Below are positions 45,502-54,853 of a DNA stretch of 64,000 nucleotides, piece after piece (position 1 is the first letter of the stretch; every line of letters starts with the position of its first letter). The notes beneath the pieces are model-generated. The model was not told the origin of the DNA. It saw nothing but the letters and a program-made list of their open reading frames with translations, and ran no database searches. A program made the translations under genes and the position numbers. This stretch comes from Terriglobia bacterium (GTDB lineage: Bacteria; Acidobacteriota; Terriglobia; Bryobacterales; UBA6623): contig VXMF01000005.1 in NCBI GenBank assembly GCA_009841225.1, positions 62,001-126,000 of the forward strand. The letters run 5' to 3'.

Positions 45502-47904
45502 TCACCAAAACAGGCGCAGCCGCACGCTGGCCGCGAACGGCTGGAGCACGCGAGTGCCGACGAACACAGACTGGAAGCTGTACAGGGCCTCTCGATTCGT
45601 CAGGTTCGACACGTGGAACGCAACCTCCCAGACGCGCCGGTCAGCGCGATAGTGCTCGTAGCCGAGCGAGGCGTCGATGATCGTGCGCGGCCGGATCCGC
45701 GGCGGATCGCCCGCCAAGTCGACATACGGCAGAAGGTCGAAGTAGTCGGGATCGGCCGCGACCTGCTGGGGGTCGGAAGGATTGGAGACCAAACCGCTGT
45801 CATAGCGCAACTGCCAGCTCGTCCACCAGTGCTTGCCCGGGCGGTAGATCACGTTTCCGCTCATGCCCAAGGCTTGGTCATGGTCGATCACGAAGGGGCC
45901 CTCAGACAATGCGTCCAGGCTCGATCTGGCCAAGAACAGTCCTCCGGTGAACGGCGGAGTCACGATCGCCCGGAAGTGAGTCAGGCTCAGAGAGCCCGAA
46001 ACGCCGCGCCTCTCAGGCAAGACGACGCGCGCATCGACGCCATTCACCCGCGAGAATGCCAGCGACGTGGGGAAGATGATTCCCGTGTCGAGGAAGTTGT
46101 CGTTGTCCTGGGGGTTCGTCGAATTCTTGTGGTAGAAGGCAGCGTCGACTGACACGACGCCCCCGATGCTCTGCTGCAACCCGGTCTCGTACACGTTCTG
46201 GTACTGCGGCTGGATCGGAATCGATCCGCCGTTCAGGGACCTGCGCACGGCCGGGGGCGCGAGTTGGGCGGCTTGCTGGGAGTTTGCCAAGAGCAGGTTC
46301 TCATTGGGCGGCGTCTGGAAGTTGCGGTTGTAGGAAGCCCGCAGCACTGTGCCCGTGGACTCGATGTGGTAGGCCAGTCCGACCCGCGGCTGGAGCTCGC
46401 TGTCGACCACGAGCATGGAATAGCGATCCAGCCTTAGGCCGAGGTCGAGCACAACGTTGCGCCAGCGCACGCGGTCGCGCACAAACGTAGTCAGCAACTG
46501 GCCCGAGGCGCTCTGCTGGAAGCGGAAGCGCGCCCCTCCGCGGGTCAGGTCGAATGGCAGCAAGTTCGGGTTGAACTCATCAGACCCGGGAACGTTCACG
46601 AGCGCGTCAGTCAGTCCGAAGACGAAGTTCTCCGACACCGGGAAGTACTGACCGTCAAGTCCTACCGTGAGCTGGTGCGAGCCGCGCTGCCAGCTGAAGC
46701 GATTGAAGCTGGCCAGAGTCGAAAGCGAACGGGCCAGCTCCGCCGTGACAGGGGTGTCGCCCGGACTTGGCGTCAGGCTGCCCGCTGTTGTGCGAAACGA
46801 TGTGGTGGAATCGAACGTGGCCATGGGCGCCAGAATCCGCACGTAGCCGAGCGAGACGGCCTGGTCAGCCAGCAGCCGCCTCTGTTGCTGGCCGCTTGCG
46901 TGCTGGCTGCGCAGGTTGGCAAGTTGGAACGAAGACCGCCCGCCCATGGCCGTGATGCGGAACAGATCCCCTCTCGGGCGGTGCCAGTCCAGCCGCAGCG
47001 ATCCGCGCTGGGCGTTGCCGCCGTTGTGGAGGTTGTCCAGCGACGGCGAGTCGAGAAAGCGATTGGTCTTGACGCTGGAAATCGAGCCAAACCAGCCCAG
47101 AGTCCCGAGCGTCCCGCCGACCTGCGCTGCCTGCGACAACGTGTCGAATCCCCCGCCCCCCAGGTCAAGCTGTCCGAAAGTGCGGCCGCCGTTGTCAAAA
47201 CCGGATCGCGTCGTCACGCGCGCAACGCCGGAAACCTTCGCGCCATACTCGGGCGGGATGTTGCCAGTGAACAGTTCCAGAGTCTCGACCAAGTTGGGAT
47301 CGATCGAGGTCGCGAACTGCCCGGAGAACTGGTCGCTGATGGGCATTCCGTCAATCACGTAGGTCATCTGGTTGTGGGCGCCGCGCGGGTGGATCGAGCC
47401 GTTGGCGTTTGCGGCGAAGCCCGGGAAACCGAGCAGCACCGCCTCCAGGCCCCTGGTGGCGCTGCTGACCGGCAGCTTCTCGATGATCAAACGGCTGAGT
47501 TGAGTCTGCGTCCCGCTGGCCTCCGGATCCAGCAGAGCGATACTCGCGTTGGCACCAACGGACACCGATTCCAGTTGGGTCAACAACTCCAACTGGAGAT
47601 CAATGCTCATGGGTAAATTCGAGCGGAGTTCCACTCGACGGCTTGAAGGCCGGAATCCGAGCTGCATCGCCCGTAGCTCGTAGGCTTGGAAGGGGAGGTT
47701 GGTGAAGCGAAACCCGCCACTGGCGTCGGCCGTGACTTCGCGTTCGAAACCGGACACAGGGTGGATCAGCGAGACGGTGGCTCCGGCCACCGCGGCACCG
47801 GATGGATCGACCACTGTTCCGTTCAGCGTCGCCGCAGCCTGATTGGCGCTCGCGGAAGACACCGAGAAAAGAATTAGTGTCAGCAAGATTTGAATCACTG
47901 TCAT
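45502..47904 (-). CDS. TonB-dependent receptor, probably iron-regulated
   Basis: Outer-membrane receptor of 800 residues. Signal peptide (about 1-21), carboxypeptidase-regulatory-like domain (about 25-105, LNGTVVDPSGAAVAGATVSL), plug (about 110-235, with YVIDGMPISDQFSGQF and VSGVARVTTRSG), then a barrel ending RLRLFW with the terminal aromatic residue. It is shorter than the other two receptors here. A DtxR/IdeR-like box lies 13 bp before the start codon, so the cargo may be an iron or manganese complex; that is inference from the site alone. Confidence 0.88.
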   Translation of the reverse strand: MTVIQILLTLILFSVSSASANQAAATLNGTVVDPSGAAVAGATVSLIHPVSGFEREVTADASGGFRFTNLPFQAYELRAMQLGFRPSSRRVELRSNLPMSIDLQLELLTQLESVSVGANASIALLDPEASGTQTQLSRLIIEKLPVSSATRGLEAVLLGFPGFAANANGSIHPRGAHNQMTYVIDGMPISDQFSGQFATSIDPNLVETLELFTGNIPPEYGAKVSGVARVTTRSGFDNGGRTFGQLDLGGGGFDTLSQAAQVGGTLGTLGWFGSISSVKTNRFLDSPSLDNLHNGGNAQRGSLRLDWHRPRGDLFRITAMGGRSSFQLANLRSQHASGQQQRRLLADQAVSLGYVRILAPMATFDSTTSFRTTAGSLTPSPGDTPVTAELARSLSTLASFNRFSWQRGSHQLTVGLDGQYFPVSENFVFGLTDALVNVPGSDEFNPNLLPFDLTRGGARFRFQQSASGQLLTTFVRDRVRWRNVVLDLGLRLDRYSMLVVDSELQPRVGLAYHIESTGTVLRASYNRNFQTPPNENLLLANSQQAAQLAPPAVRRSLNGGSIPIQPQYQNVYETGLQQSIGGVVSVDAAFYHKNSTNPQDNDNFLDTGIIFPTSLAFSRVNGVDARVVLPERRGVSGSLSLTHFRAIVTPPFTGGLFLARSSLDALSEGPFVIDHDQALGMSGNVIYRPGKHWWTSWQLRYDSGLVSNPSDPQQVAADPDYFDLLPYVDLAGDPPRIRPRTIIDASLGYEHYRADRRVWEVAFHVSNLTNREALYSFQSVFVGTRVLQPFAASVRLRLFW

Positions 47905-47916
47905 GCTGAACTTAAT

Positions 47917-47934
47917 ATTTAGGCTAACCTAAAT
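47917..47934. promoter_or_regulatory. DtxR/IdeR-like metal-repressor box
   Basis: The 18-bp element ATTTAGGCTAACCTAAAT has 7-bp perfect arms (ATTTAGG/CCTAAAT). Read on the minus strand it contains TTAGGTTAGCCTAA, identical to the first 14 positions of the DtxR/IdeR consensus (TTAGGTTAGSCTAACCTAA). It sits 13 bp upstream of the TonB receptor start, where it would block transcription or early elongation. A TTGACT element at 47949-47944 could be the -35. Confidence 0.72.
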
Positions 47935-48217
47935 TTAATTCCGCAGTCAATCGGGTTTGTTCCTCTAGCGGGCAAATTGTCGCGGCTTGCCACCAAGTCG
48001 TAGGTTGTAGATCCAGGCGCAGGAGACATCGGCGTGGGCCCCACAAGGTCCAAGCAGACCTGCGCGGAGTTTCGTACGCTCCGCTATCCCTGTCGGCTCG
48101 ATACCAGCCTCGCTTTACTCACGCAGCATGAAGCGCTGGACTAGCTGCACCAGCCCCGCAGCATCAGTGCCTAGTCCCCGCTTCTGGCAACATCCTGCTC
48201 CGAACGGAACCGCCTAT
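47935..48217. other. Intergenic region between receptor and Fic gene
   Basis: Part of a 418-bp divergent gap. Apart from the metal box on the left and the half-site array on the right, I see no gene, RNA or repeat in this stretch. Confidence 0.45.
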
Positions 48218-48307
48218 GCGCAAGTTTCACGGTATTCGCGCAATTTTACCTAACCATTGCATTGAAAATTGCGCATAGATCGCGTAAAATGAGCTATAGG
48301 CGCAATT
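48218..48307 (+). promoter_or_regulatory. GCGCAATT half-site array upstream of the Fic-like gene
   Basis: Four copies of a GCGCAAnTTT-type half-site occur: GCGCAAGTTT at 48218, GCGCAATTTT at 48238 (exactly 20 bp on), its perfect inverse AAAATTGCGC at 48265-48274, and GCGCAATT at 48300-48307. The inverted pair overlaps the -35 and spacer of the promoter at 48262-48290. This looks like an autoregulatory operator, possibly for the N-terminal winged-helix-like domain of the encoded protein. Confidence 0.65.
48262..48290 (+). promoter_or_regulatory. Fic-like gene promoter
   Basis: TTGAAA (48262-48267) and TAAAAT (48285-48290) with the optimal 17-bp spacer lie 32 bp before the ATG. A GGGAGG ribosome site follows at about 48311-48316. 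Confidence 0.72.
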
Positions 48308-48322
48308 AAGGGAGGTGCGCTC

Positions 48323-49720
48323 ATGAAACGCATTGCCGAGGCGGACCTACTGGCCATCGAAGAGCTTGTACGCGGACGGACGGACGGCTCGACTGCGAAG
48401 CAGATCGCGGCAGGGCTCGATCCCTCACCGCCGCGCCGGACACTGCAGTATCGTCTTAAGTCGCTAGTCGACAGCCAGCGGTTGGCTGTACAGGGTTCGG
48501 GGCGCTGGACACGATATCGCATGCCCACGGCTGTCCCGTTGTTGGCCGAGCTCCGTACCGGGCGAGCGACAGTGAGCGGCCGCGTCCTTGCAATGGAACC
48601 GCTCTCCAAGGCTGGTGCCGCAGTTCGGAATCAGGTCGAGCTACCTCTCGAAGTGCGCGAACCAGTTGGCTATCATCGCGATTTCCTCGACTCATATCTG
48701 CCCAACCGGACCTTCTATCTCTCGGAAGTGGAGCGAACTGAGCTCCGGAAAATTGGCTCGGCCGCGCCTGCTGAACAGCCGGCGGGCAGTTTTGCCAAGC
48801 AGATCCTGAACCGGCTGCTGATCGACCTCTCATGGAACTCCAGCCGCTTGGAGGGCAACACCTATTCTCTGCTCGATGCGGAGCGCCTTATCGAAGCAGG
48901 CGAGGAGGCGGAGGGGAAGGATACACGCGAAACCCAGATGATTCTGAACCACAAAGATGCCATCGCCTTTCTCGTCGACGGGGCGGAGGAGATCGGGTTC
49001 AATCGCCACACCATCCTCAGCCTTCACGCCTGGCTGGCGGACAACTTGCTGCCGGATCCGGCAGCGCCGGGCCGGCTCCGCTTCCGAGGCGTAGGCATAG
49101 GGGGTTCGGTCTTCCGCCCGCTCGAGGTACCGCAATTGATCGAGGAGTGCTTCGACCTGGCTCTCGCGAAGGTCTCGGTGATAGAAGACCCGTTTGAGCA
49201 GGCCTTTTTCGCGATGGTGCAGTTCCCCTATCTACAGCCTTTCGACGACGTCAACAAGCGCGTCTCCCGGCTCGCCGCGAATATCCCGTTCATCAGAGCG
49301 AATCTGTCGCCCCTGTCGTTTGAAGAGGTGCCGCGCGACCACTATTCCAAAGCGTTGCTCGGCGTGTACGAACTCCGACGCACTGAACTGCTGCGCGATC
49401 TGTTCGTGCGGGCTTACAGGCAGTCTGCCGCCCGCTATGCGGCTGTACGACAGTCAATCGGTGAGCCCGACGCGCTCCGGATGCGATACCGCAACGCGTT
49501 GCGGGAGGTTGTAGCCGCTGTTGTGCACGCAGCCATGGACAAGAAGCAGGCTGCCGCCCATGTCGCGTCATGGGCAGGCGAGCACATCGCGGAACCTGAC
49601 CGCGAACGCTTTCGGTCCATCGCCGAGCGTGAATTGCTGAGCCTGCACCAAGGCAACTTCGCACGCTACCGCGTCACGCCCTCCGAATTCGCCACTTGGC
49701 ATGGGGTTTGGAACCGGTAA
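48323..49720 (+). CDS. Fic-domain protein with N-terminal winged-helix-like region
   Basis: A 465-residue cytoplasmic protein. Residues about 5-70 look like a winged helix (TAKQIAAGLDPSPPRRTLQYRLKSL). A Fic_N-like helical region holds an inhibitory-type motif S173-x-x-x-E177-G (SSRLEGN), placing it among Fic proteins with an N-terminal inhibitory helix. The active-site loop reads LQPFDDVNKRVSR (304-316), so the catalytic His of HxFx(D/E)GN(G/K)R is Gln305 and the first Gly is Val310. Canonical AMP transfer is therefore doubtful. No partner antitoxin gene adjoins it. The strong autoregulatory-looking promoter fits a DNA-binding role. Confidence 0.85.
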   Translation: MKRIAEADLLAIEELVRGRTDGSTAKQIAAGLDPSPPRRTLQYRLKSLVDSQRLAVQGSGRWTRYRMPTAVPLLAELRTGRATVSGRVLAMEPLSKAGAAVRNQVELPLEVREPVGYHRDFLDSYLPNRTFYLSEVERTELRKIGSAAPAEQPAGSFAKQILNRLLIDLSWNSSRLEGNTYSLLDAERLIEAGEEAEGKDTRETQMILNHKDAIAFLVDGAEEIGFNRHTILSLHAWLADNLLPDPAAPGRLRFRGVGIGGSVFRPLEVPQLIEECFDLALAKVSVIEDPFEQAFFAMVQFPYLQPFDDVNKRVSRLAANIPFIRANLSPLSFEEVPRDHYSKALLGVYELRRTELLRDLFVRAYRQSAARYAAVRQSIGEPDALRMRYRNALREVVAAVVHAAMDKKQAAAHVASWAGEHIAEPDRERFRSIAERELLSLHQGNFARYRVTPSEFATWHGVWNR

Positions 49721-49874
49721 GAGGGCTTAAGCGCGACGCAGCACAGTGCAGCAGGCCTTGAAATTCGCATTTGAGAGCGGAAACAGTGGTACTGTATTGG
49801 CGGGCAGCTTGGGCAGGCCGCGCAGCTTTGGGCGGGCGCTCAACTGCGAAAGTTGCGATTGGGGGGGACCTAGC

Positions 49875-52800
49875 ATGCATCGAAACCTCTGGCTCCTAGT
49901 GGGAGCGCTACTCCTAATGGGCGCGGCCATCGGCCTGGCCCAGACCAACGCCACGCTGACTGGGACCGTCAGCGACGGATCCGGCGCGGTGATTCCCGGC
50001 GCCGAGATCGTGATCATGAACATGGAAACCGGCGAGTCGTACACGACAACGACGAACGAGACAGGCAGCTACACGATCCCGTTCATCAAACCCGGCACGT
50101 TTGAGTTGATCGTCACCACGGCCGGCTTCAAGCAGTACACGCGAGAGGGTATCCGTCTAGACACCGCTTCGTCGGCTAGGGCTGACGCGGTAATGGAGCT
50201 CGGCGAAGTCACGGAGTCGGTCACGGTGGAAGCCGATGTGCCATTACTCAAGACCGAGAATTCCTCGGTTGGCGGAGTGATCCAGAACCGGTCCATCGCG
50301 AACATGCCGTTGCTCGGGCGGCGAGCGGCCCAGCTAGTCCGCCTCAGCGGCTTTGTCGTCCAACGCGGCAACGGCTCGCAATTCCAGATCGCCGGTGGCC
50401 GAAGCAACAACGCCATGTGGACCTTGGACGGCGGCTCGACGCAGAACATCCTCTTGGGCGTCGCCTCGCTGAACTACGACCCGCCGATTGAGGCCCTGGA
50501 AGAGATGAACGTCGAGGTCTCGAACTACAAGGCCGAGATGGGGCGCTCGGGAGGCGGCTTCATCCAGATGACGACCAAGTCTGGGACCAACAGCCTTCAC
50601 GGAGCGGTCTACGAGTTCGTTCGCAACGACGCCATGGACTCGCGACACTTCTTCTCAGGCTCGAACAAGCAACTCCTCCGCCGGAACCAGTACGGCTGGG
50701 CCCTCGGCGGGCCGATCGCCAAGGACAGGAGCTTCTTCTTCGCCAGCCAGGAGTTCACGAACATTCGGACGGCGTCTCCCCGGATCGAGAACATCCCCGA
50801 TCCGGCCGAAACGCGCGGCGACTTCTCCGGCTTGGGCACGACGATCCGCAATCCGGTGACCATGGAACCAGTTCCGAACAATATGATCCCCGCAGCCGAC
50901 TTGGATCCGGTCGGGGCTGCCGTCGCGAAGTTCTGGCCGACGCCTAACGTCGAGGGACGGCCGTCTCGGAGCCGGAACTTCCAGAACAACGCCCGCAACA
51001 CGAACGACAACAACACGCTGTCACTCCGCGTCGACCACACTTTGAACGAGCGACACCGCTTGTACGGTCGATACGTTCACACCATCGGCAACCGCGAGGA
51101 CTTCAAGGATTTCTGGCCTCAGCCGGTCCACACCGCCCAGCGAATCAACAAGTACCACTACTTCAACTGGTCGGTGACGGAGATCTCGAATCTCACGAAC
51201 AAGTTGGTCACGGAGAACCGCTTCACGTGGAACAAGCGGAAATGGCACCCCACCATCGCCGCCAAGGGCCTCGGCCTATCCCAACAGATCGGTTTCACCG
51301 GTAACAACCCGGAATTCTTCCCCGGATTCGGCCTGGCCGGCGGAATCCAGCGCATCGGTCGCGGCGGCGGCCAGGAGCGCCGGCAGTTCCCGATCCGCGA
51401 CAACCACATCGTTTCCAACTGGACCTACGTGAGCGGCAAGCACACGCTGAAGTGGGGCGGAGAGTTCCGCTGGTCGATCAACGACGACGTGTTCCTGTCC
51501 CAAGCCGGCGGTTCGATGAACTTCAACCAGAACGCCACCGGCGACTCGGTCGCGGCCCTGCTTTACGGATGGGTGGCAGGCGGCAGCCGGCAGGAGACGT
51601 TCCTGATCCGCAGCCGGGCGAACTCCATGGGCCTGTACGTGCAGGACGACTGGAAGGTAACGCCCAAGCTGTCATTGAACCTGGGCCTGCGCTGGGACTT
51701 CGACACGCCGCGGTGGGAAGCGATCGACAACCGCCAGAATTCGTTCGACGCGGCGGGCAACAACCCCGTCTGCGATTGCCCGGGAGTGATCACGTGGTCC
51801 GGCCGCGATGCCCGCAATGGCAGCAGGTACGCGCATAACTTCGTCTACGGCAACATCGGACCGCGCGTGGGCTTCTCGTATCGCGCCACCGACGACTGGG
51901 TGATCCGCGCCGGCGCATCGATCGTCTACATCGGGCAGTACGACCAAGCGACCCCGGTCGTCACCAACGCGGGTTTCTCGATTCAGGGCACGTTTGGCAC
52001 GCTGCGCCCGACCGATGCGGCCTTCCTGCTGCGTGACGGCCTGCCGCCGGTCATCGAACCGACCGAGGCCGACCTCGTGCCGGGCTTCGGCGCAGTCCCG
52101 ATCGGCGACCGTCCGAGGTTCTCGCCGCAGTTCTTCGAGCCCGAGAGACGCCCGAATCCGTACCTGCTCACGTATAACTTCAACATCCAGCGCCGCCTGC
52201 CCGGCGACATGCTCTTCGAGGTCGGCTACCTGTCGACTATCGGCAAGAAGCTGACCATCCCCGGGTCGGCAACGCAGAACCAGGTCCACCCGTCGCAGAT
52301 CCACCTCGTGGACAGCCAAGGCATCGCTCCACAGGTGCTGCGCCCGTTCCCGCAGTTCTCGAACGTGGTGATGATCTCGCCGACCTTTGGCGATTCGGAA
52401 TACCACGGCGTGAACTTCAAACTCGAGAAGCGCTACTCGAACGGCATCCAGTTCCAAACCAACTACACCTGGGCCAAGGCGATGGACAATGTCGAGGGCC
52501 GCAATGAGTTGGGCGGCGAAGACGGCCGTGTCCCGTTCTCGGACCAGTACAACCGCCGGATCGCATGGTCCCTGGGGGGCAGCCACGTCGCCCATCGCGC
52601 TGTCTTCAGCTTGGTCTACGAGCTCCCGCTGGGCCAAGGGCGCGCGGTGGCCTTCAGCAGCGGCGTGCTCAACCAGATCCTGGGCGGCTGGTCGCTGGGG
52701 ACCATCGTGGAAGCGCGCACCGGCCCCCCCTTCTCGGCGTATTGGGGCAACGCCAGCCAGGTCTACCCGACAGCAGCGCGCGTCCGCGCTGACGTGAGCG

Positions 52801-53147
52801 GAGACTACCAGCGCAACGGCTCGTGGCGCGACAACGTCCGCGGCGAGAAGTTCTTCAACACGTCGGTATTCCATCGCCCGGCACGCTTTACGTTCGGTGA
52901 ACTTGGCCGGAACGCGTTCATCGCCCCCGGGGCGCTACGCGCCGACCTCTCGATCATCAAGGACATCCGCATGCCGTGGGAGGGCCACACCCTGCAGTTC
53001 CGCGGCGAAGTCATCAACCTGCCGAACCGGGCCAACTTCGGCCAACCAGTCGGCAACGTGCAGAACCGCGCGTTTGGCAACATCACCGGTCTGACACCGG
53101 GGGCCTCGGGCCGTATTCTCCAACTCGGCCTGCGCTACGGCTTCTAG
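49875..53147 (+). CDS. TonB-dependent receptor with carboxypeptidase-regulatory-like N-domain
   Basis: Outer-membrane transporter of 1090 residues. Signal peptide (MHRNLWLLVGALLLMGAAIGLAQ), regulatory-like beta domain (about 27-110, LTGTVSDGSGAVIPGAEIVI), plug (about 115-245, with NMPLLGRRAAQLVRL and IQMTTKSGTNSLHGAVYEF) and a long barrel ending LRYGF. I start at 49875, where the signal peptide begins; the longer frame adds 43 unconvincing residues. It resembles the receptor at 2525-5908 in layout and ends at a good terminator. The ligand is unknown; nearby serine hydrolase and PmoA genes hint at an organic substrate. Confidence 0.9.
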   Translation: MHRNLWLLVGALLLMGAAIGLAQTNATLTGTVSDGSGAVIPGAEIVIMNMETGESYTTTTNETGSYTIPFIKPGTFELIVTTAGFKQYTREGIRLDTASSARADAVMELGEVTESVTVEADVPLLKTENSSVGGVIQNRSIANMPLLGRRAAQLVRLSGFVVQRGNGSQFQIAGGRSNNAMWTLDGGSTQNILLGVASLNYDPPIEALEEMNVEVSNYKAEMGRSGGGFIQMTTKSGTNSLHGAVYEFVRNDAMDSRHFFSGSNKQLLRRNQYGWALGGPIAKDRSFFFASQEFTNIRTASPRIENIPDPAETRGDFSGLGTTIRNPVTMEPVPNNMIPAADLDPVGAAVAKFWPTPNVEGRPSRSRNFQNNARNTNDNNTLSLRVDHTLNERHRLYGRYVHTIGNREDFKDFWPQPVHTAQRINKYHYFNWSVTEISNLTNKLVTENRFTWNKRKWHPTIAAKGLGLSQQIGFTGNNPEFFPGFGLAGGIQRIGRGGGQERRQFPIRDNHIVSNWTYVSGKHTLKWGGEFRWSINDDVFLSQAGGSMNFNQNATGDSVAALLYGWVAGGSRQETFLIRSRANSMGLYVQDDWKVTPKLSLNLGLRWDFDTPRWEAIDNRQNSFDAAGNNPVCDCPGVITWSGRDARNGSRYAHNFVYGNIGPRVGFSYRATDDWVIRAGASIVYIGQYDQATPVVTNAGFSIQGTFGTLRPTDAAFLLRDGLPPVIEPTEADLVPGFGAVPIGDRPRFSPQFFEPERRPNPYLLTYNFNIQRRLPGDMLFEVGYLSTIGKKLTIPGSATQNQVHPSQIHLVDSQGIAPQVLRPFPQFSNVVMISPTFGDSEYHGVNFKLEKRYSNGIQFQTNYTWAKAMDNVEGRNELGGEDGRVPFSDQYNRRIAWSLGGSHVAHRAVFSLVYELPLGQGRAVAFSSGVLNQILGGWSLGTIVEARTGPPFSAYWGNASQVYPTAARVRADVSGDYQRNGSWRDNVRGEKFFNTSVFHRPARFTFGELGRNAFIAPGALRADLSIIKDIRMPWEGHTLQFRGEVINLPNRANFGQPVGNVQNRAFGNITGLTPGASGRILQLGLRYGF

Positions 53148-53168
53148 CCGGGCGGCTTAGACGGCTCC

Positions 53169-53204
53169 GCGGGGCAGTCCCAACGACTGCCCCGCCTTTC
53201 TTTC
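53169..53204 (+). terminator. Rho-independent terminator after the third TonB receptor
   Basis: A perfect 11-bp stem (GCGGGGCAGTC, 53169-53179, with 53185-53195) and a 5-base loop are followed by CTTTCTTTC, 22 bp after the stop codon. Confidence 0.92.
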
Positions 53205-53392
53205 GGGCGAACTCCAGCGCGAGCGTCCACGAGTCGGTTGCAGGAGTTCGCACTGCTCGGCCAAGAGACCCGGCTGCGTAGATTTGGCGGAGGTTTTTCC
53301 AGTCACCACCACAGTCGGTGATTCCCGCTCCCGTGGCTGCCAGGCCAGTCCCCGCACTCAACCAGCAGGCCGTGTCTCAGATATCATTAGCC

Positions 53393-54670
53393 ATGCCTAA
53401 TCTCCGGCTGCGCCGCACAATCCTCACGCTTTGCCTAGCCGCAGCGCTAAGCGGATCCGCCCTAGTCCAAGCGCAGGACCTCGCTCCGGCGGTCCCGGAG
53501 AGTGTGGATGTCTCCTCCGAGCGCTTGGGAAGGCTCACATCCACCCTCCAGGGCTATGTTGCCGACCAACAGCTGGCCGGTGCTGTCGCTCTGGTCGCCC
53601 GACACGGTCGAATTGTCTACCACGAAGCCGTTGGGATGCGCGACGTGGAGTCGAGCGACGCAATGCGGAAAGACGCGATTTTCCGCATCGCGTCTCAGAC
53701 CAAGGCGCTGGTCAGCGCGGCGGTGATGGTCCTGCAAGAGCAAGGCAGGCTCCTGATCAGCGACCGCCTATCGAAGTACCTTCCAGAATTCGAGGCGACA
53801 ACTGTGGCTGTCGAGGAGGACAGCGGCTACAAGGTCGAACCGAGCCGCCGACCGGTCACGCTGCGCGATCTGCTGACACATACCGCGGGCATCGACTATG
53901 GCCAGGGTATCGCCAAGGATCGCTGGGCCAAAGCCGACATCCAAGGTTGGTATTTCGCCCATCGGGAGGAAGTCATGCGCGACACGGTCGCTCGGATGGC
54001 GTCGCTGCCGTTCGCCGCGCATCCCGGCGAGCGCTTCGTATACGGGTACAACACTGACATCTTGGGGGCGGTAATCGAGCGCGTCAGCGGCCAGTCCCTC
54101 GACGTTTTTCTGCGTGAGGCGATCCTCGACCCTCTGGGCATGGACGATTCGCACTTCTACCTTCCACCCGACAAGACCGGCCGGCTGGCAACTGTCTACT
54201 CAGCCAGAGCGAGCGGCCTCAAGCGGGCGCCGGAGCCAGGGCTCGGCATCGGACAGGGGCACTATGTCAAGGGCCCGCGCGTCAGTTTCTCCGGCGGGGC
54301 GGGGCTGCTCTCCACCGCGAAGGACTACGCGCGTTTCTTACAGATGATGCTGAACGGCGGCAGCTTGGATGGCAGGCGCGTGCTGAGCCGCAAGAGCGTA
54401 GAGCTCATGACAGTCGACCACTTGAACGGGATCCCGTTCCGCGCCGGCCAGGGCTTCGGACTTGGATTCTCGGTCGTCACGGATCTCGGCGCGCGGGGCC
54501 AACCGGGCAGCGTTGGCGAGTTCGGCTGGGGCGGGGCCTACCACTCGACCTACTGGGTCGATCCGCAGGAAGGGCTCGTGGTGGTCTATTTGACCCAGCT
54601 CATACCGGCCAATGGGCTCGACGAACACTCGAAGCTCAGGGCGCTGGTCTATCAGGCGCTCACGGACTAG
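53393..54670 (+). CDS. Beta-lactamase-family serine hydrolase
   Basis: Exported class C beta-lactamase-like hydrolase (EstB/D-aminopeptidase type), 425 residues from MPNLRLRR with signal cleavage near ALVQAQ. The SxxK nucleophile motif is S101-Q-T-K104 (RIASQTKALVS). The second motif lies in GERFVYGYNTDILG (about 212-225), and the third is the Gly-rich GEFGWGGAYHSTYW near the C-terminus. Also typical: LRDLLTHTAGIDYG and DPLGMDDSHFYLP. Probably an esterase or peptidase rather than a drug-resistance enzyme; the substrate is unknown. Confidence 0.9.
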   Translation: MPNLRLRRTILTLCLAAALSGSALVQAQDLAPAVPESVDVSSERLGRLTSTLQGYVADQQLAGAVALVARHGRIVYHEAVGMRDVESSDAMRKDAIFRIASQTKALVSAAVMVLQEQGRLLISDRLSKYLPEFEATTVAVEEDSGYKVEPSRRPVTLRDLLTHTAGIDYGQGIAKDRWAKADIQGWYFAHREEVMRDTVARMASLPFAAHPGERFVYGYNTDILGAVIERVSGQSLDVFLREAILDPLGMDDSHFYLPPDKTGRLATVYSARASGLKRAPEPGLGIGQGHYVKGPRVSFSGGAGLLSTAKDYARFLQMMLNGGSLDGRRVLSRKSVELMTVDHLNGIPFRAGQGFGLGFSVVTDLGARGQPGSVGEFGWGGAYHSTYWVDPQEGLVVVYLTQLIPANGLDEHSKLRALVYQALTD

Positions 54671-54853
54671 AGCCCTCGCCATCTCCTCGCGCTACAGATC
54701 TCGGTATCCAGATCCCTCGCCATGCTCACCGTTCGGAACCCACCATCGGCCCTGATGAAGCGCATCGCCGCAGCAGTGGTCCGCAGCGACCGTCGGTCGG
54801 CCGCAAGGGTGGAACTCGCTCCGTGTGAACAGCTGGTGTTCCACAATGGAGTC

